DNA from: Ectobacillus polymachus
GTDB lineage: Bacteria > Bacillota > Bacilli > Bacillales > Bacillaceae_G
DNA length: 64,000 nucleotides
NCBI RefSeq assembly: GCF_048159605.1
Contig: NZ_JBLREB010000001.1
Span: 992,001 to 1,056,000, forward strand
Reading direction: 5' to 3'
This document shows, one piece after another, positions 36,127 through 44,306 of the stretch. The first letter of the stretch is position 1. Each line of letters starts with the position of its first letter. Both the position numbers and the translations under genes were made by a program. The notes beneath the pieces were generated by a model. The model had not been told where the DNA came from. It ran no database searches and was given only the letters and a program-made list of their open reading frames with translations.

Positions 36127-37251
36127 CTAACGAAACAATGCGGTTACGAATTGTTGATAGCTAAGTTCTGTCTCTTCATGAAGTTGAAGTGGATCGATTC
36201 TTTTAGTTGAATATTCTTTAATCAAATCATCTAGTTTGACTAAATCTTTTACAGAATGGCCTTTCAATTCATAATCTATGTTGAGTTTTTGTTTTAATAA
36301 CAGCTCATGTACATACAACACGGGAATATGAAACCAGGAGCTCATATTGTCAGCTGCTGAAGAGAAAGGAGTGACGACACTAATGACTGAAAGAAAAAGA
36401 GGGATTACTTCCGCAGGTAGACTATTTGATAACAGTGTCAATTCGTTCTCAAATCCGCTAAATTTATCCAGATTTTCATCAGGATGCGGTTTAACAACTA
36501 GTTTGAGACCATTCTTTTTTGTAAAAAAAAGAAGATTTTGAAGAAAAGCAATTTCATCCTCAAGCTTTGCTAGCCCAAACTTAGATAAAGGCTGACCAAT
36601 ATATAACAGGCTGGCTGAATGTCCTCTTAAAGGCTGAAGCATTTTATCAGGGATAAATTCGGAATAGGTTCTCAATAAATGATACGGAGGTGCGATTTGA
36701 GGAATTTCTATCAATTCTTTGGACTGCTTTTTAATAGGTGGAAGCTTTTCAAGATCAGTAGCAGCAATTGTTTTCACTTTTGGATTCAAACCTTGTGTAT
36801 AATTGTAAACCCACGGATAGCCCAATAATATAGGAACTTTCATTCTCAACCATTGTTTGACATTCGGTTCGGTATTCTTGTAGATTCCAACTCCCTCTTG
36901 AACAAGAATAATGTTTGACCCTAATCGTGATGCTGATTCAATTACCTGGCACGTTAAAAAATCATTATCCTTAAACAAAATAACAGTTGCTGGTGATTCT
37001 GTGCAGACGATATCCGCTACCTTTTTAAACAGTTTTCTATTATCGTATACCATTCCTTTCACAGATTGCTTCAAATAAGGTAAGAACCAAAATTTATTTT
37101 CCCCTGCAGCTTTAATAGCGATGTCATTCACTTCTGCATTTTCCGAATCGAGGATAAGGTATTGAACCTCACCATTCATATAATGGCTTATAAAATAAGC
37201 AAACATCATTTGAAAATTGGAACTAACGACAAATAACACTTTTGTATTCAT
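36127..37251 (-). CDS. Polysialyltransferase-like glycosyltransferase
   Basis: A 374-residue protein with no signal peptide. The C-terminal half carries LKLVVKPHPDENLDKF (KPHP motif) and VVTPFSSAADNMSSWFHIPV (Ser-Ser pair), as in the polysialyltransferase/GT52 sialyltransferase group that uses CMP-sialic acids; LVQEGVGIYKN also fits. It is the only candidate in the locus for moving the CMP-activated nonulosonic acid onto the glycan. ATG 37251 shares its A with the flippase stop (TGATG) and lies 9 nt behind GGAGG; a TTG at 37254 is less likely. Confidence 0.7.
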   Translation of the reverse strand: MNTKVLFVVSSNFQMMFAYFISHYMNGEVQYLILDSENAEVNDIAIKAAGENKFWFLPYLKQSVKGMVYDNRKLFKKVADIVCTESPATVILFKDNDFLTCQVIESASRLGSNIILVQEGVGIYKNTEPNVKQWLRMKVPILLGYPWVYNYTQGLNPKVKTIAATDLEKLPPIKKQSKELIEIPQIAPPYHLLRTYSEFIPDKMLQPLRGHSASLLYIGQPLSKFGLAKLEDEIAFLQNLLFFTKKNGLKLVVKPHPDENLDKFSGFENELTLLSNSLPAEVIPLFLSVISVVTPFSSAADNMSSWFHIPVLYVHELLLKQKLNIDYELKGHSVKDLVKLDDLIKEYSTKRIDPLQLHEETELSYQQFVTALFR

Positions 37252-38540
37252 CAAGTTGAGCCTCCGTATTTTTCAGGATTGCCCTTTGTTATACATGAAG
37301 AACGTTTTATTCGTTTTAACCACAATATATTAAAACTTAACCGTATAAATTCAGCTGCTAGTGTAGAAACTACCGCCCCCCACACTCCAATAAAAGGAAT
37401 AAGAGCAAAATTACCAACAATGTTGATTGCCGCTGCTATAAAACTACTTGATGAAACACTACCCGTTTTTTTAAAATATAGAAGTTTAGTCGCAATAATA
37501 TAGTTAACTCCCTCAAGCATTTCTCCGATTAATAAGAAAGGGAGAAATCTCTGTGCAGGGTAGTATGACTGGGATGTTAGCATCCGTAATAAAAATCCTG
37601 AACAAAAGATGGCTAGAAATCCCGTAACCAAAATGATGACCAAAAAATAAGCATTCATCTTTTCAACTGGTTTTCCTTGTTTTTGTAACAAGTTATATCT
37701 TGGAACATAAGCACTGTTAATACTCATATAAAGCATCCGCAGAACAGTCGACATCTGGGCAGCTAAACCATAATAACCTAACTGATCTAACGAAATAAAT
37801 TTTTCGAGAATTACACGATCCGAAGCAACGATAAACCAGTTACTTAACGTATGCGGCAAAAGTGGAATACTGTACACTAAACTCATCCAAACATAGGATT
37901 TCGAAATTGAAAAAGTCATATCTTTTTTGCAAATAAAGAAATAAACAAGTAGAATGGCACCTTCAGTAATAATACTAGCAAGTAACGCACCAGATGCTCC
38001 CATATGCAATTTGATAATAACAAGAAGGGAAATAAAAAGAAGCAGGAAACCTTTAAGAGTATAACCTATCATAAAAGACCATGGTCGCTCTTTTACTCTT
38101 ATAATAGAAAGAAAGAGTGAAGAAAGAGATGTAACAAAAGATAAAATGATAAAGTAAAAATAAAAGGGATCAAGAGGAATACTTTTTAATAATAAATTTC
38201 CAATTAGTGGTTTTAAAACGAATAGAAAGATAGAAAGAGCACTTGAAAAGAGGAGTACAAATAGAAAAATTGATCCTAAATATGCTGCTTGCTCTTTTGG
38301 TTTTTCTATAAACTCGTAATAAAGCCTTGTAATTGCACCATGAAGGGATAGTAACATAATTAGCTGCAAGACACTTACCAGTGCTTGAATGGTCGTTATA
38401 GTTCCATATTCTCCTGGTGTCAAATACAATGTGTATATGGGTAGCAAAATTAACCCCATTGCGGGAGTAATCATGGAACCAATTGTATAGATAAGAGCAT
38501 TTCCTAAGAAGGAGGAGCTGTTTGAGGAACGTTTTTGCAT
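37251..38540 (-). CDS. wzx: Wzx-type oligosaccharide flippase
   Basis: A 429-residue membrane protein with about 12-13 helices, starting with the amphipathic FLGNALIYTIGSMITPAMGL typical of polysaccharide transport (MOP/PST) proteins, followed by PGEYGTITTIQALVSVLQ and RVILEKFISLDQLGYYGLAAQ. It should flip undecaprenyl-diphosphate-linked repeat units outward for polymerisation. Its stop codon overlaps the following transferase start. The specificity of these proteins is not readable from sequence. Confidence 0.85.
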   Translation of the reverse strand: MQKRSSNSSSFLGNALIYTIGSMITPAMGLILLPIYTLYLTPGEYGTITTIQALVSVLQLIMLLSLHGAITRLYYEFIEKPKEQAAYLGSIFLFVLLFSSALSIFLFVLKPLIGNLLLKSIPLDPFYFYFIILSFVTSLSSLFLSIIRVKERPWSFMIGYTLKGFLLLFISLLVIIKLHMGASGALLASIITEGAILLVYFFICKKDMTFSISKSYVWMSLVYSIPLLPHTLSNWFIVASDRVILEKFISLDQLGYYGLAAQMSTVLRMLYMSINSAYVPRYNLLQKQGKPVEKMNAYFLVIILVTGFLAIFCSGFLLRMLTSQSYYPAQRFLPFLLIGEMLEGVNYIIATKLLYFKKTGSVSSSSFIAAAINIVGNFALIPFIGVWGAVVSTLAAEFIRLSFNILWLKRIKRSSCITKGNPEKYGGST

Positions 38541-38579
38541 TTTGGCCTATACTCTCTTTCGTACATTTTATGATGTTTT

Positions 38580-39728
38580 CTATTTAGAATTAAGGAAATT
38601 CTTCATACAGTTAATGACCCGACTTTGTTCATCAATTGAAAGATTGGATCCTGATGGTAAACAAATCCCTTTGTTGAACAAACGATTTGATACACTTTCA
38701 TTCGGCTGGTGACTGTAATAACGATACCCTTTAAATAGAGGCTGAAGATGCATAGGTTTCCATACTGGCCGTGCTTCGATGTTTTCTTTCTCGAACTTAT
38801 CAAATACATCATTCAGTGAGACCCCTGTTACCTCTTCATCAACTGTCATTGCGGTAAGCCATCTGGTTGAACGACCGAATGGTGCTTCAGGCATAAATGT
38901 TACTCCCTTGTAGTCAGATAATGCATCAAAATAATGATGAAAGACTTGCCTTCTCGCATTCACACGATCTTCTAGAACACGAACCTGAGCTCTTCCGATA
39001 CCGGCAGATATATTGCTTAAGCGATAATTATATCCGATTTCTTTATGTTCATAATGTTTGGTCTGTTCTCTAGACTGAGTAGCCCAAAAACGGGCCTTTT
39101 CAAGAGCCTCTTCATCATCCGAAACTAACATACCACCACCCGAGGTAGTAATGATTTTATTGCCGTTAAATGAATAAACCCCGAATTTCCCCATTCTCCC
39201 GCTTGCCTTACCTTTATAAGTGGCACCTAGCGATTCGGCGGCATCTTCTATGACAGGTACATCGTATTCCTCACATATCGATAACAATGGATCCAAATCT
39301 GCGCTCTGTCCGTATAAATTAACGATAATAACGGCTTTTGGTAGTTTTCCATCTTTTCTTGCATCTACAAACGCTTGCTTTAACGCGTAGGGGGACATAT
39401 TCCATGTATTAGGCTCTGAATCTATAAAAACGGGGGTTGCCCCCTGGTAAAGAATCGGATTGGCACTTGCCACAAACGTAAGCGTAGAACAAAACACAAT
39501 ATCATCTTTCTCTACATTTAGCAATTTTAGCGCAAGGTGAATACTTGCCGTACCAGAACTAACAGCAACTGCACCCTTAGCTCCTACGAATTCAGATAGT
39601 TCTTTTTCGAATAAATTGACATGCGGTCCTAAAGGAGCGACCCAATTTGTAAGAAAGGCGTCTTTTACATAATCGATTTCTTTTCCGCTCAAATGAGGTG
39701 AGGACAAAAAAATTCTCTCTTTCGTCAT
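38580..39728 (-). CDS. DegT/DnrJ/EryC1-type sugar aminotransferase (PglE/EpsN-like)
   Basis: A 382-residue PLP enzyme. Signatures are IFLSSPHLSGKEIDYV (about residues 5-20), NWVAPLGPHVNLFE, VIEDAAESLGATYKGK, and GVYSFNGNKIITTSGGGM with the PLP lysine. The sequence is closer in pattern to PglE/EpsN, which make UDP-4-amino-4,6-dideoxy-GlcNAc, than to LegC. A 4-keto sugar from the PglF-like dehydratase (47193-49064) or from the LegB-like enzyme would be its substrate. ATG 39728 lies behind AGGAGAA; an earlier in-frame ATG at 39746 lacks a box. Confidence 0.88.
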   Translation of the reverse strand: MTKERIFLSSPHLSGKEIDYVKDAFLTNWVAPLGPHVNLFEKELSEFVGAKGAVAVSSGTASIHLALKLLNVEKDDIVFCSTLTFVASANPILYQGATPVFIDSEPNTWNMSPYALKQAFVDARKDGKLPKAVIIVNLYGQSADLDPLLSICEEYDVPVIEDAAESLGATYKGKASGRMGKFGVYSFNGNKIITTSGGGMLVSDDEEALEKARFWATQSREQTKHYEHKEIGYNYRLSNISAGIGRAQVRVLEDRVNARRQVFHHYFDALSDYKGVTFMPEAPFGRSTRWLTAMTVDEEVTGVSLNDVFDKFEKENIEARPVWKPMHLQPLFKGYRYYSHQPNESVSNRLFNKGICLPSGSNLSIDEQSRVINCMKNFLNSK

Positions 39729-39856
39729 TAACGATTCTCCTAACATCTAACATACCGGTCTCTTTAATTTATTCAGTATAAAAACATATGTGCCGATATA
39801 TTTTCCATTGGGCTAATGCTGACAAGTTTATTGGAGTCGAAGATAGAGGAGCTTCT

Positions 39857-41074
39857 TTAATCTTTTACAGTTGATTTTTCTTGATCTATACTAATTGAGA
39901 GTATAAATAACAAATAAAACCAATAGATCGGATGTCGTATAATAAAATGAAACAGATTAAAAAACATGACAGTAACTAGGCCTGTAAATAAAACAACCTC
40001 TTTTTTTAAAATTAATAAATAAGAAATCCAACATAGAAGTCCAATATATAAAATCAATCCTACCAGACCTATGTTGGTCCCAATATCAACAAACGTATTA
40101 TGAGCTTCCATGCCTTGAAATGGAGCAGTACCCCCTGAAAAAGCACCTGGACCCAGCCCGAATATAGGAGAGGTTTCCATGGCTTTCAGGCCATTTTCCC
40201 ATAAAGCTACCCGCAAATCCCCCTTATCCCCTTGCGAGTAATAAATGGTTGACACATTCTGATTTACTCCTTTATAAATCATGGAACCAAAAATCAATAC
40301 CGTAAAACATATCATTATAGGTAACCATACTTTCCACCATGCTCCTGTCCAATACCCCATTTGAGAATTCGTAATCTTCTTTAGCCAGAAAGTGATGAAT
40401 AAAATGGAAAAGCCCACTGAAAAAGCGGTAAATAGGGCGTCACTTTGCGTTTCAATTCCAATCCAAACGCAAGCCACAGCCAAACCGAAATACCAGGTCT
40501 TGAGGAGATAAGTTTTCGCAATCGTACTTAAATAAAGACTCAAATAAAGTAGGATAGAGGAATCCAAAGCGAGTTGGTTGTCTATCGCCCATCCTGCAAA
40601 TCTTGGGCTGCTATGCCAACTATTAATTGGTCCAATTGAACCATCCTTCGTGCTAAATATAAGCAACAACAAAGATACAAGTACCGTTATCGAAACCAAT
40701 ATTTTCGCAATCGTTATTACTTTTATTTTCAAATTTCTTTCGAAGGATAGAACGATAATCAGGAGACAGCTAAAGAGATAAGCAAAAAAGCTATGGGCGG
40801 CAAAGGGATACAATATACCGAGGTAAGCGGAACACAAAGTCCCGATAGTTAAAAATAAAAACAGAAAAAACCAAAAGAAGGTGAGATTTCTTGATAATGG
40901 TGTTAGAATGACTTCCTTCTTCTTAAAAATCCAAAAAATTTTAATAACAATCCAAAGAAAAAGCATAATCTCTCCTGGTCCTATTGGTAATCCATGTATT
41001 CTAAGCTGTGTGGCTGTGGTGAAACATAGTCCAATCGAAAACCAGATAATCGAAAAGTCCACCTTTTTCTTCAT
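39857..41074 (-). CDS. Wzy-type O-antigen polymerase/ligase
   Basis: A 405-residue protein with about 12 membrane helices, and a large outer loop (about residues 265-325) containing LWENGLKAMETSPIFGLGPG and GMEAHNTFVDI, the hallmark of the O-antigen ligase/polymerase (Wzy_C) domain with the conserved His. With the flippase and the Wzz-like gene it completes a Wzx/Wzy export system. Expected at the membrane, joining repeat units. Followed about 110 nt downstream by the aminotransferase gene. Confidence 0.85.
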   Translation of the reverse strand: MKKKVDFSIIWFSIGLCFTTATQLRIHGLPIGPGEIMLFLWIVIKIFWIFKKKEVILTPLSRNLTFFWFFLFLFLTIGTLCSAYLGILYPFAAHSFFAYLFSCLLIIVLSFERNLKIKVITIAKILVSITVLVSLLLLIFSTKDGSIGPINSWHSSPRFAGWAIDNQLALDSSILLYLSLYLSTIAKTYLLKTWYFGLAVACVWIGIETQSDALFTAFSVGFSILFITFWLKKITNSQMGYWTGAWWKVWLPIMICFTVLIFGSMIYKGVNQNVSTIYYSQGDKGDLRVALWENGLKAMETSPIFGLGPGAFSGGTAPFQGMEAHNTFVDIGTNIGLVGLILYIGLLCWISYLLILKKEVVLFTGLVTVMFFNLFHFIIRHPIYWFYLLFILSISIDQEKSTVKD

Positions 41075-41099
41075 TGTTCTACACCAACTTTGCCGTCTT

Positions 41100-43046
41100 T
41101 TATTCTTGGGACCGTTTTTCTTTTTCCAGCCATGTTTGAAACATTAAAATATCCCATAGAAGGTGATGCCAATTACGTTTCCCTGTTACATGCTCTTCCC
41201 ATTTCTGCCTGATAGGTAAAGGATGAAAATACCCTTCCGAAAGCAAACGTCCCTCGTCTAATAATTCCTCAGTCCATTCCTTTAATGGTCCGCGAAGCCA
41301 ATGACCGATTGGTACACCGAATCCGAGTTTGGGACGGTCTATCAATTTCCGAGGAACATGCCTGTATAACAACTGTCGAATTAACCATTTGCTCTCGTTT
41401 TCCTTTATTTTCATTGATAACGGAATACGCCATGCGAACTCTACGACATTATGGTCTAAAAATGGAGCTCTTGTTTCAAGACTGACACTCATACTGGCAC
41501 GGTCTACTTTTACCAGAATATCGTCTGGAAGATAATGCATCATATCAAGGTACATAATCGTCTCAGTAAGCGTTGGAAATATAGTGGAAGAATCATAGTG
41601 AAGCGAATCAAGTAATAAGTGGTTCTTTACTACTTGTTGGGGTTTCTTCCAATGAGAGGTTAATGACTGGTACATATCAGTAAACGAATTAACTTGGAGG
41701 ATATCAGCGAATTTGTGTAAATATTCACCGAGAAAACGATTTTTATATTTAGATGGAAGGAACCAACTATTCTCTAACTTCTGAGGTGAAATTTTCCCAA
41801 GCGACAAGGCAGCCATATGCCGTATACTTTTAGGTACATATTTTATATTTTTCCAAATTTTCTCTCCCCAGACATGTCGATTATAGCCTCCAAATAATTC
41901 ATCACCCCCGTCGCCGCTTAAACATACGGTTACGTGTTGCCGTGCAAGTTCCGAGACCAAGAAAGTCGGAATCTGGGAAGAGTCGGAAAATGGTTCATCA
42001 TATATGAAAGGTAGCTTCGGAATCACTTCCATGGCTTGTTGCTCTGTTACATACAGTTCTGTATGGTCGGTTTTTAGATAGGAGGCAACTTCTTTTGCAT
42101 ACCCGGCCTCATTGTATTCCTTCTGGTGATATCCGATTGTAAAAGTCTTAATTGGTCGGCTGCTCTCACTCTGCATAAGTGCTACGATCGTAGAGGAATC
42201 AATTCCTCCTGACAGAAACGCTCCAAGCGGAACGTCCGAAACCATCTGTTGCTTTACTGCCTTACGTAATACTTGATCTAAATGGGAAACCGCTTCTTCT
42301 TCCGAGCAATTAATCGGGTACTGAATACCGTTCTCTGCTGCACATTTAACCGACCAATATGAAATTGGGTCTGAAACATAGGAAGGTTTATCAGGATTAA
42401 TAATGAGATAAGTTGCAGACATTACTTTAGAAATATTTTCGTAAATAGAAAAAGGCGCAGGGATACAGTTATAACGTAAATATAGTGGCAATACATCCTT
42501 GTTCACATTCCATACGAATTCAGGATGTACTTTTAACGCCTTTAACTCAGATCCGAATAAAAAAGTTTTACCCATCCAACCGTAATAAAGAGGTTTTTCG
42601 CCTATACGGTCTCTAGCAAGATACAGTAATCGCTCTTTCCGATCCCATAAAGCAAACGCAAACATCCCCGTAAATTTTGTTAATGCCTTTTTTATCCCCC
42701 ACTTCTCAATACTTTCAATCATAACCTCTGTATCAGAACGTCCTTTAAATGAAACACCTGATACTTCTAGCTCTGAACGAAGAGCAACATAATTGTAGAT
42801 TTCACCATTGAAGACTAAAACGTACCGTCCGTTCTTTGAAAGCATTGGCTGATGCCCTTCCGGGGACAAGTCAATGATTGACAGACGACGGTGGCCAAGC
42901 GCGATACCGTTTTCTTCATCTACCCAAGTACCACTATAATCTGGTCCTCTTGATTGCACTTTGTCAGTCATGCGCAAAACGGTGGATTGGAGCTTGTCGT
43001 TACCTGTTTGGCATAATGAATCAATATACCCTGCTATTCCGCACAT
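41100..43046 (-). CDS. asnB: Glutamine-dependent asparagine synthase-like amidotransferase
   Basis: A 648-residue AsnB-type enzyme. Cys2 (MCGIAGY) is the glutaminase nucleophile; FNGEIYNY and the class II glutaminase domain run to about 220; the synthase domain has the PP-loop GAFLSGGIDSSTIVALM (about 269-285) and DRASMSVSLETRAPFLDH. In polysaccharide loci such enzymes convert uronic acids to uronamides. The 6-dehydrogenase encoded two genes upstream supplies a uronic acid, so amidation is plausible. GAGGGTGAG lies before the ATG. Confidence 0.88.
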   Translation of the reverse strand: MCGIAGYIDSLCQTGNDKLQSTVLRMTDKVQSRGPDYSGTWVDEENGIALGHRRLSIIDLSPEGHQPMLSKNGRYVLVFNGEIYNYVALRSELEVSGVSFKGRSDTEVMIESIEKWGIKKALTKFTGMFAFALWDRKERLLYLARDRIGEKPLYYGWMGKTFLFGSELKALKVHPEFVWNVNKDVLPLYLRYNCIPAPFSIYENISKVMSATYLIINPDKPSYVSDPISYWSVKCAAENGIQYPINCSEEEAVSHLDQVLRKAVKQQMVSDVPLGAFLSGGIDSSTIVALMQSESSRPIKTFTIGYHQKEYNEAGYAKEVASYLKTDHTELYVTEQQAMEVIPKLPFIYDEPFSDSSQIPTFLVSELARQHVTVCLSGDGGDELFGGYNRHVWGEKIWKNIKYVPKSIRHMAALSLGKISPQKLENSWFLPSKYKNRFLGEYLHKFADILQVNSFTDMYQSLTSHWKKPQQVVKNHLLLDSLHYDSSTIFPTLTETIMYLDMMHYLPDDILVKVDRASMSVSLETRAPFLDHNVVEFAWRIPLSMKIKENESKWLIRQLLYRHVPRKLIDRPKLGFGVPIGHWLRGPLKEWTEELLDEGRLLSEGYFHPLPIRQKWEEHVTGKRNWHHLLWDILMFQTWLEKEKRSQE

Positions 43047-43156
43047 ATTAATCTCACCCTCTTGTTCCTTACCATTTTTTCTACCAATGGTTGGTGATAG
43101 GAGTTAGGTTCGAAAAGATTTTTCGTCAGGAGTCTCTTACTATATACATAGTAAGC

Positions 43157-44305
43157 CTATTCTAACTGATTAATTAGATCACATTGTTTTTTCAATATGA
43201 CATTCTCATCAAAATCCTGTATAGCTAATTCTCGGCTGTTTTTACCAAAAATCTTTCGTATTCCTTCGTTTTCCACTAGATCATTTAGCTTTTCATAAAG
43301 ATCCAGATAATTTCCTTTTTCAAACAAATAACCATTCACTCCATGCTTAACTTCTTCACGGCATCCCCTAATATTACTCGCTATGACAGGCTTTCCCATC
43401 GCCATAGCTTCAATTATGGAACGAGGAAGCCCTTCGCGGTAGGAAGGCAAAACAACAATATCGCTTATTGTCAATAATTCTGGAATATCTTTTCGATAGC
43501 CAACATTTATTATGGAAGGGTTCTCTAGAAATCTCTTTTCCAGGGCGTTATTACTTTCTATATCTCGTTCACTATTCGAAATGCCCCCTATCATCAATAG
43601 TTTTACATGATTGTGTTTTTCTCTTAACAATTGAAAACTATCAATTAATTCAAAGATGCCTTTTTCTTTAACGAATCTTCCAATAAAGGTAATCACAATA
43701 TCTTCATTACTGATGAAAAGTTGTTGTTTTAACTCCTCTGTTCGTTTTAAATTTATTCGATCAGGGTTAAATTTAGTTGTAATATCTACACCATTCCCAA
43801 TGTGAATAATATTAGGAATGGATGTAAAGGCTTGAGATATACTTAAATCATAGTCCTCTTTACTTTGATGAAGCATCCAATCCGTGAAATGACGAGCAAA
43901 AAACTTTTCGAGCCAGTAAAAAAAATTGTATTGGATACGATGCATCCCTTCGTGAAAGTAATAACCGTGGGCAGTATAGATTACCGTTTTTATTCCGGCT
44001 AGTTTCGCAGCAATTCTACCTAACACCGACGCAACTGGGGTATGCACATGAACGATATCATATTTTTCTTTTTTCATTAAAGAATGCAATCGAAGAACCG
44101 TTTTAAAATTTGACCAAGGTTTTATTTTTCGCTCAATCGGCACTTCGATAACATGCAAATCCTGTTCCCTTAATTCTTTTATCATTCCAGTATTGGAACA
44201 AGCAATATGAACAATATGTCCTTCAGAAGTCAGTGCTAAAATCAGTGGTTTTAAAAGATGTTCGACAGAAATATCTACCGCACAGATCTGTAATATTTTC
44301 TTCAT
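43157..44305 (-). CDS. GT4 family glycosyltransferase
   Basis: A 382-residue GT-B enzyme. N-terminal donor-independent half with HVHTPVASVLGRIAAKLAG; C-terminal half with FIGRFVKEKGIFELIDSF (about residues 204-221) and PSYREGLPRSIIEAMAMGKP, the E-x7-E retaining motif. It resembles PglA and capsular transferases that add the second sugar to the lipid carrier. It starts one nucleotide after the stop of the fused epimerase-dehydrogenase, with GGAG upstream, and so is tightly coupled to it. Confidence 0.88.
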   Translation of the reverse strand: MKKILQICAVDISVEHLLKPLILALTSEGHIVHIACSNTGMIKELREQDLHVIEVPIERKIKPWSNFKTVLRLHSLMKKEKYDIVHVHTPVASVLGRIAAKLAGIKTVIYTAHGYYFHEGMHRIQYNFFYWLEKFFARHFTDWMLHQSKEDYDLSISQAFTSIPNIIHIGNGVDITTKFNPDRINLKRTEELKQQLFISNEDIVITFIGRFVKEKGIFELIDSFQLLREKHNHVKLLMIGGISNSERDIESNNALEKRFLENPSIINVGYRKDIPELLTISDIVVLPSYREGLPRSIIEAMAMGKPVIASNIRGCREEVKHGVNGYLFEKGNYLDLYEKLNDLVENEGIRKIFGKNSRELAIQDFDENVILKKQCDLINQLE

Positions 44306-44306
44306 A

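Noticed and set aside
38580..39728. Assigning the aminotransferase as LegC
   Set aside because: LegC proteins begin with a different pattern (LSVPNLSGNE-type); this one has the SSPHLSGKE...NWVAPLGP form of PglE/EpsN.
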